Source: Strigamia acuminata
Taxonomy: Eukaryota; Arthropoda; Chilopoda; Geophilomorpha; Linotaeniidae
DNA length: 60,000 nt
Direction: 5' to 3'
Assembly: GCA_949358305.1 (NCBI GenBank)
Contig: OX442315.1
Location: 30,098,427 to 30,158,426 of the forward strand
The notes under the pieces are model-generated. The model had not been told where the DNA came from. It did no database searches and saw only the letters and a list, made by a program, of their open reading frames with translations. How positions within the stretch are numbered: the first letter of the stretch is position 1; each line of letters begins with the position of its first letter. The position numbers were made by a program, and so were the translations under genes. Of the stretch, positions 34,690 through 45,241 are shown piece after piece.

Positions 34690-35976
34690 CTTTAATTACA
34701 TCACCCGTCACCACATATATTCCAGTCTGCCATTTTATTTCCAGCCACGGTTCCTGTTCAAAACCAGACATCTTGCATAACCCAAAGTTAATTAAAACCA
34801 TTAAAATCTACTTCAATACAAATAAAAACAAAAAAAACCGTAAACCAACCCCAACCCATAATTTAATATTTAAACTCATCATTAAAAATCCATTTTTTCC
34901 TTTATTTTTCCCAGAATTCATGGTCATTGACCCATAGAAACCAGGCCACACCAGGTAACATAAATCTGCTGCCCATTAACTGATCTCATTTCATTCGGTA
35001 ATAAAAAAAAAAAACACAACACCCAAACAAGAATAAAAAAAAAAATTAAAAATTATAAAATAAAAAACCAAGGCCAAACTTCTAACCAAAAAACAACACC
35101 CAATTGTATTCAAATGGTTATTTTTTTTGCACATTATGAAACCATCACATGTGAGCCACAACAAGCCCCTTCCGACCTTCATCATTACATCACCACCGCA
35201 ATGCGCATGCACCCTACACATTCTAACCATTCTAAAAGAGCTTTCACTGCATTCTTTTCGTTACCAGCATCGTCGAACCCAAAACTGTGTCAACGGATCA
35301 CTGGCCCCAAATGCCCGTATTCTCCATCTAGCCCTACTGACCCGCTGACCTTGAACACACCCACCCCCGCATCGTTTAACGCATTTATTCATCACAAACA
35401 GCATTAAATATTCGAATAACAAGCAAAAAATCCTTCGCCTTTCCACTTCCGTTTGGTAATAACGTCTAACATCGTTTCCCAGATAATTTTTTTTCCCTTC
35501 AAATATCAATAAACCGCGCATGCGTCATGTGTTGCATCCAAGGTCATTAGACAAATAACCTTCATTTCTAATCCTATTAGTTATCAAGTCCAAAAAACAA
35601 ACTATTTTTTCCCCCGTTTATTAACCAATTATTCCGCGACCATCATCAATCATCAGCCGTAAATAGAACGAACGAACGAACGTTATCGTGACAATTCCCA
35701 TCAGATCGACATCAGTCATTGACATTTCAATGTTTTTCCAATTTTTATTTCGCACTTTTCACCCCGCAAATTAATAGCTCAAGGTTACATTTTTTACCAC
35801 CCATTCATACAAAACCCACCCACACCACTCCCGCTGCCATGACAACCCAATAACTGATCCAACAGCCGTCTAACCTTGACATTAACCAAATTTTTACCTG
35901 TGTTCCACATGGGATTCGCTTGTGCACCTTGAATGATGGCAGCGACTGACATCATCGGTTTATCCTTTTTCATCAT
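32098..35976 (-). CDS. RXR: Retinoid X receptor / ultraspiracle orthologue (NR2B)
   Basis: A nuclear receptor and obligate partner for other receptors, in arthropods the ecdysone receptor. Seven coding exons: 35898-35976, 33590-33890, 33194-33351, 32977-33125, 32785-32908, 32485-32709 and 32098-32345 (1284 nt, 427 residues). The start [16 protein letters not shown] resembles arthropod RXR/USP N-termini and follows an in-frame stop at 36013. The DNA-binding domain is about 111-180: zinc ligands C111, C114, C128, C131 and C147, C153, C163, C166; P-box CEGCKG at 128-133. The ligand-binding domain runs from about 200 to the end and is strikingly vertebrate-like: [15 protein letters not shown] keeps the Asn and Arg that in human RXR-alpha (Asn306, Arg316) line the pocket and contact the ligand carboxylate. 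Helix 12 (FLTEML) is intact, so ligand-dependent activation is plausible, unlike the diverged USP of flies. Intron 1 is about 2 kb and most others are 60-300 bp. Confidence 0.95.
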
Positions 35977-36495
35977 CTTTATCCAAACTAATTCGAACGA
36001 CACGTTCAACCATCAAATAGAAGACCTGTTTTCTTCTCCCGTTTCTTTTCTTTTCTTTTTCTTCTTTTTTTGTCGGTAATAAAATGCGGAATCAGAGGTA
36101 AAAAATATTCCAAATGCTTCGGACGATATATCGGGTGTCAATGGTAGCAGGTGTCCAAAATGGTGGAATTTATGTGTCCTTTAAAAATCCTCACAAGCAC
36201 ACTCGAGTCAGATCGACACTGAAATGCAAGGCCAGACGCACCAAAACATACGCGCGCATGCGTCCCGTCGTATACCCAATCACGTGACTCACTTCTTGGC
36301 ATCGCACCAATTTTTCCAACAAAACTTTACTCAGTTACCATGCAAAATAAACATTTTTACTACCCGATTACCTCACTCGACCCTTTCCTTTTTTTTTCTT
36401 TCTCTTCGAAACAACTAAACAAAAACGACCCAATTCAGCCATTTTTCCACCATTTTGCCATTTTCTATCTCACAATTCGAGAAGTTCATCAATCT

Positions 36496-36556
36496 TGACC
36501 TCTAAAATGCATTAAGTAGGTCACGTGATGTCATTTCATACAATCTGCGTAGGTCA
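36496..36556. promoter_or_regulatory. Cluster of AGGTCA half-sites upstream of RXR
   Basis: TGACCT at 36496-36501 and AGGTCA at 36518-36523 and 36551-36556 lie about 500 bp upstream of the RXR start codon. AGGTCA is the consensus RXR-class half-site. The spacings (everted, 16 bp apart; direct, 27 bp apart) are not standard response-element spacings, so autoregulation is only a weak suggestion. Confidence 0.2.
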
Positions 36557-37628
36557 AATTATTTCCTCGTTGCGAAAAACCCAAAAAATTAACAACAAAA
36601 ATAATTAAAAAAAATAATAACTTCGATTTGTTTAATATTCGACCATGTTTAATTGCTCCCATTCGTCCCCCGAGTTTTATCTCAAGTTCAGCGGCCCAGA
36701 TCACAACAATCCATTACCATTCGGTCATTAGCGAAAATATCGGTGCAGTAATTCCTACAAGCACTTATTAAATAACGTAATTAACATGGCAGTGCACACG
36801 CGCAACTGTATCAGCCTTGACCTCAATCGCGCCTGTCTGAATCTGGTTCATCATTCACTACTATTTCCATTAAAATGCTTCATTGGAGTCTCGTTTCCCC
36901 CATAAATTTCAACTATTCCATGTGCATGAGGTGATTAAGTCGATTTTTCCTATAATTCGATCCCTCGAATATGGTTAGTGAACCGTCCTTGATGCTTTAT
37001 CAAAAAGTAAAAACTTACGCAACTCAATTCTAAATTTAAATAGGATATTGACTCGTTTAGAAACATGACCTACTTATTTACTTAACTACAACTACCGAAT
37101 TAGAGAATTAAAAATATTAAATAAATAATCTAAACGTTGTGATGATAAAAATCTTCGGAATACAAATTTACAAATTTTATGTGAGAAATAAGTTAAAGAA
37201 ACGTTGACTCGAACAGAAGAGAATGCAATCCAAATCGAGCGCGAATGCACTCGGGTATAAATAGATACCCGAAGGTGAGTCAAAAGTAACCTTGAGATAG
37301 ACGTTACACGTGGAGAGGAAAACATTTTTTTTTTTTTTTTGTTTACTTAAAATATTAATCAACACGCGAGAAATAGATTCGGTATTTACTTTAGAGATCA
37401 TATTTAAGTGCGTTTTGATTACAAGACAATCGGATTCGATTTTTTAAATAAATAAACAAATAAAAAGCGTCTGTTCCGGCCGAGACAATTCAAAACTGAC
37501 ATCAAGGAAATATTTTTGATGAAATAGGTAATTGAACTGCACGTATATTTCGCAACGGAACAAAGACATTAACGGAAAACTTGCTTTATTCCTGCACGAA
37601 ATTAAATACGTCACTCAAAAAATACACT

Positions 37629-37987
37629 AGGCGCATTAATAGTCATTTAAACCAGTGAAATTTAAAATTTAAAATTTTACATTTAAACCCTCTTTAAAAA
37701 ATATAAATACTTAATGAATTTAAAGCACTTTAAATGTAAAACTGAACATATCCCCATTAAGCAATGCGTAGATGTAACCCATTGTTATTGTTACTCATGC
37801 ATGTTAATGATTGTTCAGGTGTCTGTACTCTGTACTAGATAGACCTGTACGGTAATCTATAATATCTGACTTTGTACCAATAACAATGGCAACAATATAA
37901 ATATGAAACGAGATAAACCTGAAAATTCCACATTTTAGACTTGTTTAAAAAATTTAAACAGGTTTAAATGACTTTATGAATGCGCCT
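37629..37987. mobile_element. MITE with GGCGCATT(C/A)ATA ends, second copy
   Basis: AGGCGCATTAATAGTCATTT at 37629 is matched by the inverted right end, TTTATGAATGCGCCT ending at 37987. The outer 25 or so bases of both ends, through CATTTAAACC, agree with only a few differences. The ends are the same as in the element at 4459-4949. The body is AT-rich with several TTTAAA-centred inverted repeats and no reading frame. It lies between RXR exon 1 and the candidate alternative exon. Confidence 0.65.
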
Positions 37988-38127
37988 TTTGTTTGCTTTG
38001 AGCACCTTCCTGTCTGTAGGTGACAGTTTATTTTTAAAAGGTGTTAATTTTAGCGACAGACAAAAGATATTAATAATTTTTTTTTTTTTTTTGGAAAATA
38101 TAATACAATCGGTGTCTAATAACATAC

Positions 38128-38279
38128 ACAATTCGTGTTGTTGGGTCAGAGCTGAAATTAGATCACCATTTTGGATCATATCCAGATCCATAAATGAAAG
38201 ATAGTTCATCGCCCAAGCAAAGATCAAAAACGTTGCCAAGACCAAGGTCACTGGTTTGACTGGAGTAAATTTTGTAACA
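38128..38279 (-). CDS. Candidate alternative first coding exon of RXR
   Basis: The exon begins after a good acceptor (TTTTAG at 38285-38280) and ends at GAATTGT|GTATGT. From ATG at 38209 it reads MNYLSFMDLDMIQNGDLISA and seven more residues, then ends in phase 1. RXR exon 2 at 33890 needs phase 1, and exon 1 at 35898 also ends in phase 1, so this exon could replace the MMKKDKP exon. An upstream untranslated exon could end at the double donor CAG|GTAG|GTAAG near 38629. Alternative N-termini are known for arthropod RXR/USP. The assignment rests on phase, strand and location only. The exon could belong to another small gene or be spurious. Confidence 0.35.
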
Positions 38280-38629
38280 CTAAAACATTTTTTTTTTAAA
38301 TTCAGGATAAACATAAAAATCTATATTTAATAAATCAAGATTAAATCAATAAAAACTTCTTTTCATTTCGAAATAAGGCCATCTGTTGGTCAAAAGTGAA
38401 ACCATGATTTCTAAAGATTATTATAAAAAATATATATAAAAGGATTTTTTTTCCCACTCATTTAACGAGATAAAAATACGGTAAAATTTGAAACGAAACC
38501 TAATCTCGTCATTCACAAATTGAAACATACCGTATTTCAAATTTCACTAGTGAAAATTGGTGATTCGGACCGATTGAAAATATATATTATATTAAATTAC
38601 ACACACTTAATAGTTTCGACTTACCTACC

Positions 38630-39745
38630 TGAATATTAGTAATGTGTTTTTGTGATAAGGATTTCTCTTTCTCGGTACTTTATGAAATCGTTGCTTCGGC
38701 CATCAGCCCCTCTAGTGGGTCAGTGAACTCTTCACTTTTCCTCAACTTCAAAAGCAAAATTCGAATCTTCAGTTAACTTATTCCCCAAATGAAAGACTTT
38801 TCCATATAAACTTCCAGACCAATTATCTGCTTCGTCCATAAATTCAAAAATGGAATTGAACTTAAAGTCTTAACAACAACAGGAGGGTTTCAGCAAACAA
38901 AATGGCTGTGGGCTTCCCATAATCCATTTCGATCAAGGACAAATAGAAATGTAGACATATAATCGTAATTTTTTATTACAAGAAACAATTTTATTATTTC
39001 ATGTCATTTGTTTACAATATATGCATAAATATTTTTAAATTAATAAACTGCCGTTGACTTTGAAATAGTTTGATTACGTAACAAATAATGCTATTTCGCT
39101 TAGATTCGTGATTGCGAATGACGTCAGAAAGGTTAGCGACCTAAATAGGACCGGATATTTGCATCAATAACTAAAAACTACGAACTGTTTCTTTTAATAG
39201 TTACTTTATTGACGTCAGAACTAACCTTTACAAGCAGAAAATTACATAATATATAAATTTAAGTTTTAAATGTATATATTTTAATTATTAAAATAATTTA
39301 TAAACGTCAGACATGAATGGCACAAAATACATGGTAATGTCTAATCTAAATACATATTGCTAAGAATACACTACTAGAGACATTAAACTGTCTACTTCTT
39401 TGACTTAATAATTTGCCTGATAAGAATTATAAACTTTTGGAAAATGATTACAAATGAACAGATTCACTTTTAAAACGTTTTCAAACACGTAAAGATGATT
39501 AGTTAATTACAAATCAGACGACAAAGATCACGCTTGTGAAAAATCTGACTATCATTCAAACGGTAGTTGTAGTTTTATAAATATATTAAGAGAACTATAA
39601 CTTAAAACGATAAAACACTGACTGAAGTGCACTTTTAATACTGCTGGAATATACGAGTAAAGTTTCGCCGGGGAAAATGAATGCATATTTCTCTTGTTGC
39701 GGTGTTGTCTGCTTCTTAAACAACCAAATTACGATGCGCTGGCTT
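38630..39745. other. Gap between flotillin-1 and the RXR upstream exons
   Basis: No protein-coding exon recognised. Two perfect CRE sites lie at 39119-39126 and 39210-39217, and an inverted AAAGGTTAG/CTAACCTTT pair lies between and beside them. The 3' UTR of flotillin-1 must occupy the right part. Confidence 0.45.
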
Positions 39746-41948
39746 CTAAAAAGCGTGGGAAACACGCAGCGACTACAAAATTAAATATTTTCACATCAGT
39801 TAGAAGAGAAAATCCTCCTTTTTGAAATACAAACCTTCGAGATATCAACACCAGTCAACTTCTTAACAACTTCGGGCACTTTGTTAATAATATCAATCAC
39901 TTCTCCCGTGAGTTTCGAAGCTCCAATTTCACCTTTTCCACTGGAAACCAACACAATGCGCTTTGTTTGACTCAACGGAGTTGCCACCTCCGCCGCAATC
40001 TTTAAAAACAATATTAAATTTTAAAAAAAAATTACTAATTAATGTAATTGATTGAATTGAATGTATACTTTCGGTAATGTCTCCAAAATCATGTCCACCA
40101 TGGCTGCATCTTTGTATTCCCTCCACGCATCGGCTTTCTTCGCCATCTGTTCCGCCTCAGCCTTTGCTTTTGCTTCGACTGCGTACGAATCGGCTTCGCC
40201 TCGAACCTTAGCAATGTTTTTTACCAATTAAGTTAAAGTATAAGAGAAATAAAAGAAATAAAATACTCGAATAGCTTCTGCTTCAGCTTCAGCTTCCAAA
40301 ATAAGTCGATTTCTGTAACAATAGTTATAATTTATATTAATTTAAATTTTTAGAAAATAAATAAGTATAAAATTCATCCGTACTTGTTCGCCTCAGCGAT
40401 TTTTTCTAATCTATAACGTTCTGCCTCAGCGGGTTGCCTCACGGTTGCATCTAGTTCCTTCGATCGACGTAAAATTTCTTGTTCTTGTACTTGAATTTCT
40501 TGAGCTCTTTCAACTACTTTAATCTGCATTTGCTCCTCTTTAATTCGTTGACGTGTTTTCGCTGCTTGCAGTTCAAAAGCCAACTCCGCTTCGGCTTTCT
40601 ATGGCGTAAAAATGTACAAAAATATACAGATTTACATGGAGAATTAAAGAAAAACAATCCGAAATATACCTTGGTGTGAACTTCCATATCGTAAGAAGCT
40701 TTTTTCAGTTCAAAATCGCGTTGTGACTTGGCAATTTCAATATCATTAATGTATCGAGCGTGCATTCGCTCTTCTTCAGCAATTGCTTCCTTAATTTGAC
40801 CGTCCCTCCTTGCATCGGCTTCGCCAATCCGTGCATCTCGTTTAACTTCAGCTGTACGCGCCATACCAAGTGCTTTGAGATATCCCTAAAATAAACAAAT
40901 CAACACAGTTGTTTAATTTAACATACACACAAAAATTAAATCAAGAAGGAGAAAATGTAAATCGGGTTAGATAACTTTAACTTATGCATTTTAAGCGGTT
41001 TTTTTTTGTATTGTGATTTTTTTTTTTACAATTAAAATTACGTGAGAAAAACTTTTAGATAAACAAAATGAGCAGTCAATAAAGCGGTCTGTTAAATGGA
41101 TTTAAATTTGTGCTATTAATTGTCTCTAAAACAAACAGTTTCAATAAAAGTCCATTTAATAAACATGTGAGGACTAATAAAAAGGTTATTGCAGTAAAAA
41201 TGCAAAGTATAAGAATCGTAAAAGGAAATACAGTACTGTTGATTCAGCTACCTCGTCGTCTCTAATATCCTTCAGTGTGTATGACACAACAGTTATACCC
41301 ATGTTGACCAAATCCGAAGATGCAACTTCAAACACTTGTTTCGAAAATTTCTTCCTGTCTTTGTATATCTCCTACATTAAAAAAAATTAAAATTAATCAA
41401 AATTCCATTTTAGTTTATTGTTTTTTTTAAATAAATGAAGTTTACCTCGACGGTCATTGTACCCATAATCGCACGCTGGTGCCCCTCCAGTGTGACTAAA
41501 GCAATTCCTTTAACTTGATCTTCAGATTTCCCCAGAAATTGCTGACAAGCAGTCATCAACATATCTTCATTTTGTCCTTGTATTTTCACCTGCGCAATAC
41601 CGGTGACAGAAATTGCAACACCTTGGTTCGTATACACTTTGGGACTGTCCACAACTAGTGTTATGGTGTTTAGAGAAATGCTGTAAAAATAAATACGAGT
41701 TGAAAATAATTCGGTTAATTTCAGACTTATATGTATTACCGTTGTACTTGCTGTATAAAAGGCCAAACAAAAGCCCTTCCTCCGGGAACTAGTAAGGGCT
41801 TTGAATGGCAGCACCCTACAAATAATAGCAAACAATTTCAGTTTTGTGGCGTAACAATGAGCCAATCATAGATCGCTAATACAATAGTGCTTTCATTACC
41901 AGATACAACTAATGCCTCGTTGGGTCCACAAGTTACAAACCCGGGCAT
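39746..41948 (-). CDS. FLOT1: Flotillin-1
   Basis: A membrane-scaffold protein of the SPFH/PHB family that lines the inner face of plasma-membrane microdomains and endosomes and forms hetero-oligomers with flotillin-2. Ten exons: 41900-41948, 41740-41815, 41446-41680, 41252-41371, 40670-40885, 40384-40598, 40267-40312, 40069-40206, 39835-39999 and 39746-39772 (1287 nt, 428 residues; human 427). The start reads [17 protein letters not shown]. The PHB/SPFH domain is residues 1 to about 190, followed by the long Glu/Ala/Lys-rich coiled coil (about 190-360) with the flotillin AEAEAEA repeats, then a C-terminal conserved [15 protein letters not shown] region. Exon 7 is only 46 nt. The final exon is a 27-nt coding piece after a strong TTTTGTAG acceptor. 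If the last intron were retained the stop would be at 39796 instead. The residue equivalent to palmitoylated Cys34 of human FLOT1 is Phe36. The ATG lies 228 bp from the stop codon of the gene upstream on the same strand. Confidence 0.95.
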
Positions 41949-42164
41949 TGCTGTTGCAAGCTAGAAGATGGTGAAATTGTGTGTAGGATTAAGTAGCCAC
42001 ACCCTTGTAGTTGGTTTTACTCAAAATGTCCACTAATATTTGCTCACTAGAGGCCGCTTTGTTCTTCCTGTTTTTCTCGGGGTACGAGATTGCAAATGGC
42101 GCCAAATACAGATTTAAATTTACAATAAAAATGATTTTCATTTAAAATAAAAACTATCGTTATC

Positions 42165-42170
42165 TTTATT
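42165..42170 (-). terminator. Candidate poly(A) signal of the 472-residue gene
   Basis: AATAAA on the minus strand starts about six bases after the stop codon at 42176-42178. The 3' UTR would be very short, which fits the close spacing to flotillin-1 just downstream. Confidence 0.45.
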
Positions 42171-42175
42171 TAATG

Positions 42176-43594
42176 TTAAATAAAATCTCCAAGTTTTATT
42201 TTTAAAACATTTACAATAAAATCGTACATATATCTCCTCAAAACACACACGCTCGGATTAAAACCATCCAAATAAGAAATCCTCACTTCACTTTCGTTCC
42301 GATTTTTAAATATTTCTTCAACCAAAATCTGAAACTTCAAAGCATCGCTCGCATCACGAAAAAGTACAGTTACTCTACCCGTGCGACAATCCACACCAAC
42401 ACTCGGTTTACGGCCGAAACGAGCACCAATTAATTTTCGAATAGAATGCTCGATGGCCATTACAACATTCCCATCAAACACAGCAACGGGTTTATAAAAC
42501 AACAAATTGTTCTTAAAATTTTCATTCCACTCACGTATTTTCTCAAAATAAACACTAGGCATCGCCACTTTATCATCGCCAGGCACAATCGGTTCTCCCT
42601 TCTCAACTCTCTCCACAAAGTCCTTGACAGAACAATAATATTTCTCCGATAACACTTTTGTTTGCTTCTTGTCGGTCCTAAAAACGCCATATTTATCAAA
42701 ACTTTTAAAATAAACGCCCAAAACAGCATCGGCTGAGAATAACCCGTTGAATTTGATAATTACATTATATAAATTCTCAGCAGTAGGGTTGTAGTGTCCA
42801 CTATGGTTGCTGAAATAAACAATTTTTCCATTTTCAACTATCAACGATCCAAAACACAAACCCGGTGCAGCAGCGAGCAAAGTCGAATGCCAACAGCAGA
42901 ACTCGACACCGTCATCCGCTAATATTTCTAGCGCTGTTATTAACGTGCAATTCAGCGAAACAGCGTAAATTACTCTCCCGCCGCTGTTCAGTACATCGGT
43001 TGTGTCGTAAATTGAACCATCCTTGTTCCATAGTCGCCATTCACCATTTTCGTCCTTTTTGGGTGTTCGCGCGTGTTCGTCCTGCTCTTGAGGTGTAAAA
43101 TACTTCACTGTTGTGTCAAACCCGAATATTCTTTCTTTCGTGCCGACTTCGTAGATGTACGAAGCAGATTTACACGTTAAAGGTATCTGCAAAAGTTGCT
43201 GCGACATGTAATTAAATATTATTTTGTTTCCTAAATCTAAGGAAACTTGATGTTCTTTTGGAACGACATGGTTGGATTTGGTGCATACTCTCCCGAATTC
43301 ACGTGCAGCATGTTGCAATTTAGCTTTCAGTTCGTGCTTTCTTTGAATAGTTATTGAGTTTGTCGGTTCTTCGCATTTTTTCCTATAAAATTGGTCTTCT
43401 ACGTGACAATTACGTTTGTTTGATGGTAAAAATCGATTTTCTCCTTTTAAATAGTAATAGAAACAACATGGTGCACATTTCTGGGACAACTCTTCATCGT
43501 GTTTCTCCACTTCACTATTGTATTTGTCACACGATGGACAATACAAATGATTACGGAATTCAGTGTTGACAGAAAGAAATTTTGCACTTCTCAT
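42176..43594 (-). CDS. Intronless orphan with HSxLA / SGHYxPT domain
   Basis: A single open frame of 472 residues in a region where every neighbour is split by many short introns. The ATG at 43594 follows an in-frame stop. The N-terminus has two CxxC pairs, C19-C22 and C40-C43, which suggests a zinc ribbon. The middle, about 205-300, has the order IYAVS, then WHSTLLAAAP at 235-244, IVENGKI at 252-258 and SGHYNPTAENL at 265-275. This is the pattern HSSxLAGG...AG.xxVENGxx..xSGHYxPTxEN that I know from plant IQM proteins and from bacterial proteins of the secreted-effector type. No activity is established for it that I can name with confidence. Here the GG after LA is replaced by AAP, so the domain is divergent. 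The C-terminal 100 residues are unrecognised. There is no signal peptide or membrane helix. Possible origins are horizontal transfer, retrocopying or an old lineage-specific family. The frame is intact and has a poly(A) signal, so it is probably expressed. Confidence 0.75.
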   Translation of the reverse strand: MRSAKFLSVNTEFRNHLYCPSCDKYNSEVEKHDEELSQKCAPCCFYYYLKGENRFLPSNKRNCHVEDQFYRKKCEEPTNSITIQRKHELKAKLQHAAREFGRVCTKSNHVVPKEHQVSLDLGNKIIFNYMSQQLLQIPLTCKSASYIYEVGTKERIFGFDTTVKYFTPQEQDEHARTPKKDENGEWRLWNKDGSIYDTTDVLNSGGRVIYAVSLNCTLITALEILADDGVEFCCWHSTLLAAAPGLCFGSLIVENGKIVYFSNHSGHYNPTAENLYNVIIKFNGLFSADAVLGVYFKSFDKYGVFRTDKKQTKVLSEKYYCSVKDFVERVEKGEPIVPGDDKVAMPSVYFEKIREWNENFKNNLLFYKPVAVFDGNVVMAIEHSIRKLIGARFGRKPSVGVDCRTGRVTVLFRDASDALKFQILVEEIFKNRNESEVRISYLDGFNPSVCVLRRYMYDFIVNVLKIKLGDFI

Positions 43595-45241
43595 GACGTT
43601 AAGTTTTCTTTGCGGTGTTTATTATCGTATAAAATTCTCCCTTAAAATGGAACAAAAACATTAAAAAGTGTTCGATATATAAAAAAAAAAGCATTTACCA
43701 TAATACAATCAATGTATACCAATAAATGTACATTTTGATTGAACCTCACAACAAACGAGCCATGTTGTTTACTCCGTACAATTTAATTAACAACGCTCCC
43801 AAAAACTTGTGCTGTCCACCACTGGAGGTCGCTTTTATTTTACTTTTTGTTTTCGGAATGTTTATTTACTTTCGATTTCTGGAATTGCATAAATAAAAAT
43901 TGTTGTCAAATAATAAAAATAATAATTCCCGTAAGAATAAATAAGCAAGTAAAACTAAAAAATTGACAATTTATGCCTTTTCAAGTATCGCATGTTCTTG
44001 GAACAATTATTAACATAATAGCTTGGCAATTTCAGATAATTCATGCAGTTAATTACGAATCGAAACCATAAAAACTAGTTATTTCCAGTAACGCCACACA
44101 CCATGCGCATAATTTAAATAAAAATAAAAATCTCATTTGTTTCTTTCCTTTCTGTTACACAAATGTTTTATTTATTGGACCATTTATTGAAATGCAATTT
44201 ATTTTTAGAAACTTTCCGCAAAACACATAAAATAATGTCTCCACTAAAAATATCCTACTTTGTCAGCTGTCAGTTGCAATAAATCGTAAAAAAAAAATTA
44301 TATACAAAAAAGAAAGTATAGTAATGTTATTTTCACTTTTTACTGAAAAAAAAATAAAACAGACCCATATCCATATGGGCGAAACGCAATATAATCTGTA
44401 GGTTAACAGGTTACACCTGCGATTACATCGTTTGAACGATACTCGGCTTCGCTTCGTTACAGAACGTTTCAGCTTCACTCAGCCAAGATTATATTTTCAG
44501 ACACAAATCGATTTCAGCGACGCCAAAAATCTGTTTTCTTCGACGTCAGTGACGTCACTAGACTATGCCACCCAATGCGGGGGAGGTGAAGCTTCGGTCT
44601 GACCAGAGCGACTTGCTGCGCAATATTTAAAGGGATCTGGTCGACATCTGATGTGTGCGTTACGACTTAGCCCAACACCTAATATTAGTTGCACACTTAA
44701 TTTCGCGCACTTAGGACTATTTGTGACCAGTGAGCAGGAAAAAATGTGAAGCATTTCAAGTAATAACAATTTTATTACTTTATTTATTTATTTATTATTT
44801 TTGCAAATATTTATTCTAACAAAATTGTTTTATTTTAATATTTTTTTTTTCATTCAAATTAACCAAATTGATTTCAAGTTTTGAAAATAATAATTTTTAA
44901 AAATATATTTTTTTTTTCGTGTTTACAAATTTTTTTTTTTTAGATATAAGTTTGCATATAAACATGAATATAAATATAAATATCTCAAGTTGAGATAAAA
45001 TTGGGGTGCAAAGGTGAAAAGCAGTGAAACTTGCCTTGCATTTTAATATAGAAATAAGAAAAAGCCAAATTTAACTTTTGTTTTCAAACCGTTTAAGGGG
45101 CAGCTGGAGAAGTGACAACAATACCTTCGCTTCGTATTCTTATTGAACTATCGAGATTTAAAACGAACTTTTTAAATCAATTCAAATTGATAGCAGTTTA
45201 AATTGAAAAATTATTGCGCAGGTTAACTTGGGTAATTCAGC
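43595..45241. promoter_or_regulatory. Divergent intergenic region with CRE pair
   Basis: About 1.6 kb between the orphan gene (minus) and the membrane-protein gene (plus), so it holds both promoters. A perfect CRE, TGACGTCA at 44550-44557, directly follows a CGACGTCAG at 44541-44549. No exon was recognised, but an acceptor-like TTATTGCGCAG about 20 bp before the plus-strand ATG hints at an upstream untranslated exon. The rest is AT-rich with homopolymer T runs. Confidence 0.35.

Larger units (their letters stand above)
36016..38127. other. RXR upstream region
   Basis: AT-rich DNA between RXR exon 1 and the candidate alternative exon near 38.2 kb. It contains a CTTTT-rich tract at 36041-36070, a MITE at 37629-37987 and a cluster of nuclear-receptor half-sites at 36496-36556. 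No other exon was recognised. Confidence 0.5.

Noticed and set aside
39119-39229. Inverted AAAGGTTAG/CTAACCTTT pair with CREs as a transposon end pair
   Set aside because: The two sides agree over only about nine bases and are otherwise unlike. The CRE octamers recur elsewhere without the flanking bases.
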